From: Erpobdella octoculata
Taxonomy: Eukaryota > Annelida > Clitellata > Hirudinida > Erpobdellidae
Direction of reading: 5' to 3'
Length of the DNA: 64,000 bases
Assembly: GCA_963978895.1 (NCBI GenBank)
Contig: OZ022238.1
Coordinates: forward strand, 28,404,117-28,468,116
Shown in pieces: positions 57,101-64,000 of this stretch. The translations under genes were made by a program, and so were the position numbers. Every line of letters starts with the position of its first letter. Position 1 is the first letter of the stretch. The notes beneath the pieces were generated by a model that ran no database searches, was not told the DNA's origin, and saw only the letters and a list, made by a program, of their open reading frames with translations.

Positions 57101-60100
57101 TATGTTACAAAAAAAAGATGACATGAAACTTCGAAGTTGTTTCGCAACACGAAGCACACCGCTTACTGATAGAGAAAGTTGGTCTTTACGGCAAAATGCA
57201 GCAAGAGTTATGATGGGGGTTGAAACTGTTCGTGAAGAAATACGTAAAAATCAGCAAAGTCGCCGTAAAAAAAAGACAGCTGAAGACTGTCGATCAGCAC
57301 AAAGGGGTTATAGAAAAAAAAATAAGCGGGCTCTCTTGGGAATTGTCGACAATGAAATCGATGTTCCGGCGGATCAAACTGTTCAGCATTTCTTGGGACA
57401 AATGAAAGACAATATTTGTGCCGCATGTGGCGCATTTCATTTTTCTCAAGAACCGGTAAAAGAAAGCTCCTATTCGTCGTGCTGCTCCAATGGAAAAATT
57501 GTTCTAATCCAAAGCGAAGAAGTCGACCAAGAGCTGAATGATTTGTTCTATAGACGTCACAAATGGTCAAAAGAGTTTATGAAGGACATCCGTCAGTACA
57601 ACAGGGCACTTTCTTTCGGCAGCATCATCACGACGGAGATCTACAACCATGGTGGGCCGTACGTCTATCGCCAAATGGGAGAATTCAAGCGAGCGTTCAA
57701 CCTTAATGCCGCGCCGTCAAACCTGATTCAGCTACCGTCCTACGGGCAGCTGTACATGATCGAGACTGAAGCAGCGCACGGTATTCGACTGGAAAGAAAC
57801 TCGAACCTGAACGAAGATATACTGAGAACACTAGAACGCACAATGAAAGACAATTGTATAGCCGAAGCCTACATGATGTTAAAAGATCAACTTAAAATTG
57901 AGGAAAAAAAGGCTGCTAAGGAAGGTACAATGCCACCGGCCCTGAAATTGCTGTTTAACGTTAAGCCAGAAGCTCAATCCGGTCACAGAGGACGCTATAA
58001 CATTCCGCAGACCAATGAAGTCGCAGCCGTCTACGTTGAGGGTCCTAACAGCGAGCCACCACCGGCATACATTGTGGTCAACGAAAAAGGCAACAATCGA
58101 TTTCGCATAATGAACCCAATTGATCCGTTGATTGAGGCCTTTCTATATCCTTTGCTAAACAATAGAGGCAAACCTGGATGGAACAAAGATATGAAGAGAA
58201 CGGACGGTCGCCGCTTGACTATGAACGACCACGTATTGTACAGGTTGGCAATCCGAGATGAAAAACGCATGCCCAATCTTCTGCACCAAGCCGGTAAGCT
58301 GTTCCAGGAATGGATTGTGGACAGCTTCTTGCGCGTGGACTACGGACGATTAGAGTACGCTAAGAATTTTGTCAACGAAAAGAATTGCACAACGTCAGGC
58401 ACGCTAGATGAATATTTGAAGCAAAAGGCCAAAGAAATAGGAGCGAAAGTAGGCAAAAAAGTTGTACTTTCGTCAACGTATGTTGGATCGTCACGCTACA
58501 TGTCTCAAGCATACGACGACGCTATGGGAATGGTGCGCGTGTTTGGTAAGCCCGATTTGTTTATCACGATGACATGCAACCCAAAGTGGAAGGAAATCGT
58601 CGACAATCTCAACATCGGCCTAACTGCAACTGATCGACCGGATCTCGTGGCTCGAGTCTTCCGCCTCAAATATCAAGCATTGCTGAACTACATAGTAGAA
58701 AGTCAAATTTTTGGTACCGTCTTGGCTTACGTCGGTACGATCGAGTTTCAAAAACGAGGACTACCTCACGTTCACCTTTTGTTTACGCTATCGGCAACGG
58801 ATAAACTTACCAACGTCGACAAAATCGATAAAGTCATTCGGGCCGAGATTCCCGACCCTGAGGTGGAACCACTCCTACATGCAATTGTTTGTCGCAACAA
58901 TTTGCATCTATGCGTGAAGAAAAACAAAAAAAACGAGATAGTTCGATTCATGCCCTGTTGCTCACCGGCCAATCCAATTTGCAGAAAAAATTTTCCAAAA
59001 AAGTTCCGGATTGAAACGAAGCACGGAGACGGTGGCTATGCCAAATATCGACGACGTAACGAAGGCCGCACATTTACTATTCCTGACGGACAAGTATTGG
59101 ACAACCGTCACGTCGTTTCTTACTGTCCGAAATTGACCGTGAAGTTCAACTGTCACATCAACGTGGAACATGTGGCCGATGTGGACGTGGTCAAATACTT
59201 GCACAAGTACATTTTCAAAGGTCCGGACAGTGCAACGATCGTCCGGGAGTTCTACAACCCCAATAATGCCAACGAAAAGGTTTTGGATTATGACGAAATT
59301 CAATCGCACATCAATTGTCGTTATTTGAGCTCGCCTGAAGCCGCTTGGCGTTTGTTCGGCTATGAAATCGTTTTGAAGAGCCATCACGTCGAGAAACTGG
59401 ATCTTCATCTTCATGGCCAGCAGGTCGTTTTCTATAAAAGTGATGCAACAGATGATGATATCCAAGCGGCAAAAGAAGCTTAAAAATCTAAATTGATGGC
59501 GTTTTTCGATTTAAATCAAGAGATGAGGACTCGTTGGCCCGACAGCCACGCGATGTGCAACTTGCGTTACATGGATGCTCCAAAGTTCTTCACGTGGAAT
59601 TACAAAGAACAGAAATGGGACAAACGAAAGAACTACTATAACACAATTGGGCGGCTCTATGCTGTTTCACCTAGACAGCATGAGCTTTTTCACTTACGAC
59701 TTTTGCTGTTGAACTCACGAGGGCCTACAAGTTTTGTCGACTTGCGCACTCACGAGGGCAATGTTTACTCAACATTTAAAGCTGCTTGCCTGGCAAGAGG
59801 TTTGATTGAAGACGATGAAGAATACCGCAAAGCAATGGAGGAAGCCGCTGGCTAAAAAATGCCGGCTCAGCTTCGCTTTTTCTTTGCTATGCTGTTAGTG
59901 CATTGCGCACCAGCATTTCCTGGAAGATTGTACGGTGAGTTTGCAAAACATCTATCCCATGACTACTGCCGGAAGTTTGGCGATACCATAGGAAACGATG
60001 TCGCATATAGAAAGATTGAAGAAGTTTTGTTCCGAAATGACACCACATTTGAGGATTTTCAAATGTCAGCATCAAAACCTATCGGTATAGAGGAATTGGC

Positions 60101-62215
60101 TATAGTTAATGAAACCGAAGCCGTTCGAACAGATTTGACACTTGAAGAACATGAAGCTTTCGGACGGGACATGTACAACAAGATGAACGTCGATCAGAGG
60201 CACGTTGTAGACACATTGCTGGAAGTGCTTGAGAAGAAAGAGGTCGTCATGAATGCATATTTTATTGATGGCCCTGGCGGGTCTGGCAAAACTTTCGTCT
60301 ACCGAACTCTCTATTCACTGCTCAAAGCGCGTCACAGGACGGTTATGAACATGGCTTACACTGGGATTGCTGCAAATCTCTTGCCGAACGGTCGAACGAT
60401 TCACACGAGCTTCAACATTGGTATTAATGTTGATCAGTTCACGACTTCTGGAATAGAGAAAGGCACCTCCCGTGCCAATTCGATGCTATGCACTGATGTA
60501 TTCATCATTGATGAAGCTTCAATGGTTTCGCTTAACGTGTTGAACATCATTGACCGAACTCTGCGCTTCATTACCGAAGTAGAAGATGTACCGTTCGGCG
60601 GAAAGATTGTTTTGTTTGGAGGCGATTTTCGTCAAACACTTCCAATCAAAGAATATGCCAGCCCTCAACAGCTTTTGGCTATTTCCTTGAAAGGAAGTGA
60701 ACTGTGGTCACAATTCCAGATCTTTACGCTTTCAAAGAACATGCGTGCTGATGATGCAGATTTTGCAGCAGACATTTTAAACATTGGCGAAGGCCTAATG
60801 AATGACACCGAAGATAAAGTTTTTATACCTGAAATGTGTCAATATGACGGCGATTTGATGCAAAAAGTGTTTGCGGATAAGATCACAACGCAAAACATTT
60901 TGTCCATGTGGAAATCTGCCGTGTGTGCGATAACCAACAAAGAAGTCGACGAGCTAAACGAAGTGGCCTTAAATTTGCTTGAGGGCGAAACTCGTACGTA
61001 CCTCAGCTTGGATGAGATATGCGAAGAAGACAACAAAAGACACGAATATGTTGTCGAATTGCTCAACACGCTCAACCCGACTGGACTTCCAAAGCACGAA
61101 TTGCGCTTGAAGAAAAACGCTATGGTTATGTTGGTCAGAAATTTAGACATATCGTCAGGACTGTGCAATGGAACCCGAATGCAAGTGCTAGAGCTGGCAC
61201 CTAACGTACTCAAGTGCGAGATAATCTGTGGAGAAAACTCCGGCAATATAGTGTTTGTGCCTCGAGTGAGAATTGAGTGCCACAAAAACTTGCCGGTTTC
61301 TTTTTACCGGAAGCAGTTCCCAGTTCGCTTGGCCTTTGCCATGACTGTTAACAAGTCGCAAGGACAAACGCTAGATAAAGTCGGATTGAAATTAGACAGC
61401 TGCGAGTGCTTTTCGCATGGGCAGTTGTACGTGGGTATCTCGCGTGTTCGCAACTGGAAAAGTCTGACCGTCAAGCTGAATCCTATTATGAATGGCAGAT
61501 GCACTAACATCGTGTACAAGTCTATTCTGTGATCGTCACTTAAATCGGTTATATTCTTACCACTTCGCAGTTTATCACGTCGAACGTCCACGGTAATCGG
61601 CCACAACGTCTCCTGCACCATTTTGTGAATCTCCTCGCCTATTGAAATCCGTTTCAACAATATAATCTATTGTCTTGCTTTACTGATATGCTTAGTGCAT
61701 ACTTAGGCTTTACATTGAACTATTACTGTAGGCGTTTATTTGTTGTAAATTATTATTATCAACGACAATTTACTATTTTATAAAACGTTTTCATATGCAA
61801 CTGGCTATAATTGTCACACGCTCCACGCTAAGCGAAGCGTGCGTAAAGTTATTACCATAATAGCGCATAGGTGTTGTTTTTGAGCTTAGAGTGCGATTTG
61901 AGTGCGACTAACTTTAATATTAATATGTAAAATATGTAAAAACTCACACGCGCGCGAAGCGTGCGTCAATTGCTGGTTTCAGCATAAACATGAAATGAAT
62001 GTCAGCTCATAATTTAATATTTAATTTTTTATTTCCATGATTTCATTTAAGTGTTAGATAATGAATATGTAAAATTTAATATTCACATGTTTCAGGTTAG
62101 GTTGATCGTCGAGTGGGAACTTCTTGATGAATCAGGAAAAGATATTTTCTGTGTCAAGGTGCCAGCTAACATTGTGGACCATACCCTCAAATTTATACCT
62201 AGTGGACAACTTTGA
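53192..62215 (+). CDS. NPC2: NPC2-like secreted sterol-binding protein (ML domain), four exons
   Basis: Exons 53192-53267, 54284-54391, 54489-54664 and 62096-62215 join in phases 1, 1, 0 with GT/AG introns (donors GTACGT, GTAATG, GTTTGT) to 480 bases, 159 residues plus TGA. Human NPC2 has 151. Exon 1 encodes a signal peptide (MFWCLYVSLLAYCCSSALA) and the first mature cysteine (IKWMSCG). Exon 2 has SGCEGIDICPLYKG and a NVT glycosylation site. Exon 3 has AVVHGVIRNIPVPFPL, CENCGLQCP and GSTYSY. Exon 4 has VRLIVEWELLDESG and IFCVKVPANIV. All six conserved NPC2 cysteines are present, plus one extra in CENC. NPC2 proteins are lysosomal or secreted carriers that bind sterols or other lipids; in NPC1-dependent export they pass cholesterol to NPC1. 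Arthropods and other invertebrates have many paralogues, so orthology to human NPC2 is not claimed. Intron 3 (7431 bases) holds a Helitron. Confidence 0.88.
53571..53735 (-). mobile_element. Helitron Z 3' fragment in NPC2-like intron 1
   Basis: The plus strand reads CTAGCGGGTTACCCGGGCTT, then the pyrimidine-rich TCGCTCCCGTTTCCTTCCCC, matching the 3' terminus of Helitron Z (46171-46826), with the flanking T (plus-strand A at 53570). The rest of the element is missing. It is antisense to the gene. Confidence 0.65.
54118..54157. repeat. (ATT)n microsatellite in intron 1
   Basis: About 13 ATT units. Confidence 0.95.
54665..55578. other. NPC2-like intron 3, part before the Helitron
   Basis: AT-rich intronic sequence starting with donor GTTTGT. 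No conserved features recognised. Confidence 0.6.
56229..56960 (+). pseudogene. Helitron Y N-terminal region with Ulp1-like cysteine protease (two frameshifts)
   Basis: The frame from ATG 56229 gives a basic N-terminus (TKGGGRRKLTNRKG) and a helical region to 56699. A one-base loss in the T run at 56693-56697 moves the protease into the next frame: VVIIPVLYSNHYTLAI with the catalytic His, SYFDSLDRG with the Asp. A one-base gain near 56900 returns to the first frame with QLDSVNCAAFVV, holding the Gln and catalytic Cys. This is the H-D-Q-C order of Ulp1/SENP (C48) proteases. Such domains are known in some animal Helitrons and other DNA transposons, where their role is unclear. Two compensating single-base indels suggest decay of an originally single frame. 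Confidence 0.75.
56904..59483 (+). pseudogene. Helitron Y Rep (HUH nuclease) region
   Basis: An open frame of about 860 codons, beginning within the protease. A Cys/His zinc-finger-like block (CAACGAFHF ... CCSNGK) is at about residues 170-200, then the Helitron-like N domain. The Rep nuclease shows TIEFQKRGLPHVHLLFTL near residue 615 (HUH motif as HVH) and DVVKYLHKYIFKG near 762 (two tyrosines, the Y2 arrangement). The chain is ended by an in-frame TAA at 59481-59483; the same frame continues at once with KSKLMAFFDLNQ. HUH/Y2 Rep proteins nick and join single strands in rolling-circle transposition. All expected catalytic residues are present. Confidence 0.85.
59493..61532 (+). pseudogene. 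Helitron Y PIF1-type helicase region (one further in-frame stop)
   Basis: Same frame as the Rep part. 59493-59855 is the linker (RWPDSHAMCNLRYMDAPKFF, SPRQHELFHLRLLLL), closed by TAA at 59853-59855. Then KMPAQLRFFFAMLL starts the 557-codon helicase: Walker A GPGGSGKT near residue 137 of this part, Walker B VFIIDEASMV, GGDFRQTLPI, and the last motifs FAMTVNKSQGQTLDKVGL and FSHGQLYVGISRVRN, ending TGA at 61532. All superfamily 1B motifs are intact. With the two stops, the element as read here would need readthrough or would yield separate polypeptides. Confidence 0.87.
61948..61976 (+). terminator. Helitron Y 3' terminal hairpin and CTGG end
   Basis: ACGCGCGC, GAA loop, GCGTGCGT form an 8-pair stem. 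CAATTG and CTGG follow. In Helitrons this structure marks the end of transfer; a CTRR end with flanking T fits. Confidence 0.75.
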
Positions 62216-63085
62216 AGGAAAAATTTTTTATCGAAATATTTTTTACTTTTCTTTTGTCACAAAACCTTTTACAGGATAACGTTAAAAGGTGTACTCCACT
62301 TGTTTTGTTTAAATCTTTTTGCACCTATTAGCAAAGCCTTTATGTCAAATACTTAAACATTTTAGTTTCTTTTGTTTGAATTTGAAAGTTAGATTTGTAA
62401 GTATTATCAATTGGCTTGAAAGCCACATGTAAACAAATTCTAAGGAAATAGATAATAATAATAATTCCTATATTGAAAATCTTTATTGAATTAGTGGTGT
62501 TTTCTAAGAAGGACATGAAGTGTTTTCTTATTTCATTTTGATTTGAACTTTATTAAATCTGAAAAAGCTTAATCTGAAAAATATGTATAGTTAAAAATTC
62601 GGAGCATTAATGTGTGTTAAAACTTGTAAAAAAACTCTGCAGTCACAGAATTATAAAAACTCAGCAACATCATGGCACGTTATTGCGGCTTTTTCCTGGT
62701 GGGAGGGTGGCAAAAATAATCGGTTAGTGATACAGCCCAATAAGTACACACAATGAATGAATAATCTGAGCATATTGTCATTTACATATGTTTATGATTT
62801 TATTTATTCAAACAAAAATCTTAAGACTTTATTAAAATTCATAAAAAATAAATATCTTTCCTTCGAACTACCAAAATCATTAATAACTGGCGTTGGTCTC
62901 CACATCAGCTTCTGAGGTATTTTTAAACTAGCTTGTAACAAGCTGCTTGTGCAGCTAAACCTTTGTTCGTTTTCAACTGACGTCACTGCCGATGTCAGGG
63001 TAGATATGGAATATTATGATGGGCAAGATTGAAAGTTGATAAAGTTGTAAGATAGCCCCCGAGTGGCAAATTTTTAGAAAAATCT
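62216..63085. other. 3' flank of the NPC2-like gene, no further gene seen
   Basis: AT-rich. No AATAAA is close to the stop codon, though ATTAAA occurs at about 62552. The polyadenylation site is not assigned. Confidence 0.45.
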
Positions 63086-63140
63086 ATAATATAGTAGCCC
63101 CCGTCACTCACTCACTGATTCTGTCACGCTTACGTAATTA
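63086..63140 (+). mobile_element. Possible Helitron 5' terminus
   Basis: TCTATAATATAGTAGCCCCC followed by GTCACTCACTCACTGATTCT has the layout of Helitron 5' ends (TC, TA-rich, short tandem block). No 3' end was linked to it. GATAGCCCCCGAGT just before may be an older copy. Confidence 0.35.
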
Positions 63141-63218
63141 GTCGTATAGCTACTATATTATCGAAGATATTTCTATTAGTATTCAGTAGTTATTAAATAC
63201 AATTTTTTATCATATATA

Positions 63219-63284
63219 TGATATATATATATATATATATAAATATATATATATCAAATTATATATATATATAAATTATACGCC

Positions 63285-63318
<34 letters not shown>

Positions 63319-63345
63319 TATATTATATTATATATTATATATAAA
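63219..63345. repeat. (TA)n-rich block
   Basis: Several TA runs interrupted by AATTATA and CGCC, partly palindromic. Confidence 0.9.
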
Positions 63346-63403
63346 ATTTTTTTATTATGGTTATATGGATTTTAATAATTGAAAAATAAAGTAATATATA
63401 AAT

Positions 63404-63626
63404 TGTCACGATATCACCAAATCGTATACCGGGCTCAATAGAATGGTTTTGCAGTTTTATTGGAAATTAATAAATGAAGCTTTGTCACGGCTATTTATAC
63501 CTTCAAATCTCTATTAATAAAATAAATCATTAATGTCCCTAATAAATGTAAGATTTATCAATAGGAAGTTGATTATCAAACCAGTGATTTTACGTTATTA
63601 TCCCACTTCTGACACCAGTTGTTGTA
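63404..63626 (-). repeat. LTR-like repeat, copy 2, with adjoining primer-site-like sequence
   Basis: Shares TGTCACGATATCACC, GTATACCG and GCTCAATAGAATGGTTTTGC with 25862-26012, in the same orientation. On the minus strand, just beyond its far end, CTGGTGTCAGAAGTGGGA resembles primer-binding sequences of Gypsy-type elements. Confidence 0.5.
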
Positions 63627-63759
63627 ATATCGATAACTATACTAAGGTTCTTTAGAAATGGTCCAAAATTTATTAGAAGAAATACACACTTAATCAAAAA
63701 CTTGTGTCTTAGTAACTGTAATTAAGACTGGTTGATTGAAGTTATGTAATCGCTCAACT

Positions 63760-63969
63760 CTATTTATTATTATTTTTACCAACCACTGTGGTACATGCCA
63801 CTATGTGATCGATTGGGCCGCATACCGCAATTTCATCACCTTTTGTTATTTGCTTGTCGCATTCTGTCACATTCATAACTCTGACTGGCACGTAGCTACC
63901 TGACTCCGTTCGTACCAGTGTTTTTCCGATCATTAATCCATGTTTGTCAACTCCGTTCAGGGGCTCCAT
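63760..63969 (-). pseudogene. Gypsy pol fragment (protease-RT linker region), cut by window end
   Basis: The minus-strand frame with HGLMIGKTLVRTESGSYVPV, RVMNVTECDKQITKGDEIAV resembles the region between protease and reverse transcriptase in Gypsy polyproteins (types like ARTLV ... VPVRVLN ... KGT). It ends at about 63760 before the LTR-like repeat; the RT is missing downstream. Confidence 0.5.
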
Positions 63970-64000
63970 GAACCCAACAACTCTTAAGTTTTTCTCTATT

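Larger units (their letters stand above)
55579..61976 (+). mobile_element. Helitron Y, about 6.4 kb, near-complete, in NPC2-like intron 3
   Basis: The 5' end reads TCCCTACTATAAAAGCGC, typical of Helitrons. The 3' end has a perfect 8-pair hairpin (stem 61948-61955 with 61959-61966, one GU pair, GAA loop) ten bases before CTGG (61973-61976), which is followed by T. A second perfect 6-pair hairpin lies at 61824-61841. The base before TC is C, not the expected A, so the 5' boundary could be off by some bases. It carries protease, Rep and helicase on the plus strand, in sense with the host gene. It lies 915 bases after exon 3 and ends 119 bases before exon 4. Confidence 0.85.

Noticed and set aside
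57208..57570. Minus-strand frames inside the Helitron (also 58962-59465 and 60839-61285)
   Set aside because: Antisense shadows of the Rep and helicase coding sequence; no recognisable domains.
59481..59855. Reassignment of TAA to glutamine, because both breaks in the Helitron Y protein are TAA in frame
   Set aside because: In related Helitron proteins the second position usually holds a hydrophobic residue, not Gln, so mutation explains it better. The NPC2-like gene and LINE frames give no support, and nothing else suggests a ciliate-type code.

Overview
The window is an AT-rich, intron-containing, repeat-saturated piece of a metazoan nuclear genome, probably an invertebrate; the phylum cannot be told from sequence alone. 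The reasons are spliceosomal introns in a recognisable NPC2-type gene, REL-endonuclease and CR1/L2-like LINEs, a K02A2.6-like Gypsy element, hAT, pogo and Helitron DNA transposons, a tRNA-derived SINE, and very long microsatellites. There are no bacterial features. Almost everything except one host gene is mobile DNA or its debris.

Layout. 0-9.4 kb: simple repeats, a decayed hAT transposase, two adjoining copies of a non-autonomous Helitron (here family X) with a SINE nested in the second, long (TA)n arrays and fragments of a second Helitron family (Z). 9.4-25.6 kb: a 16-kb chain in which (ATGT)n blocks alternate with insertions: Helitron X3, then three same-orientation copies (A, B, C) of a LINE with a restriction-like endonuclease (REL). 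LINE A is split by a Gypsy element that lacks its 3' LTR and whose pol frame runs in frame into LINE A, giving a 1465-codon chimeric ORF. LINE B keeps an uninterrupted 1161-codon frame. 25.9-31 kb: LTR-element debris with an acidic cysteine-motif ORF, a pogo/Jerky-type transposase tail, Helitron helicase debris and a 490-bp (TAA)n. 30.8-38 kb: two hAT-like elements with perfect 8-bp target duplications and two CR1/L2-like LINE fragments. 38-46 kb: tandem repeats and Helitron X4, again between (ATGT)n blocks. 46-52 kb: Helitron Z, a hAT element with perfect target duplications, a MITE-like inverted-repeat element, a Jockey/CR1-group LINE, a TTF-domain hAT fragment and a second SINE.

53.1-62.2 kb holds the only host gene I can support: a four-exon NPC2-like (ML-domain, sterol-binding) gene coding for 159 residues with a signal peptide, a TATA box and consistent splice phases. 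Its third intron is 7.4 kb because a 6.4-kb Helitron (family Y) lies in it in sense orientation. That Helitron codes for an Ulp1-like cysteine protease, a HUH Rep nuclease and a PIF1-type helicase, with two frameshifts and two in-frame stops. The last kilobase holds (TA)n, an LTR-like repeat also seen at 25.9 kb, and a Gypsy pol fragment cut by the window end.

The unifying theme is that (ATGT)n tracts, some of which start inside Helitron ends or bodies, repeatedly serve as landing sites for both Helitron X and the REL LINE.
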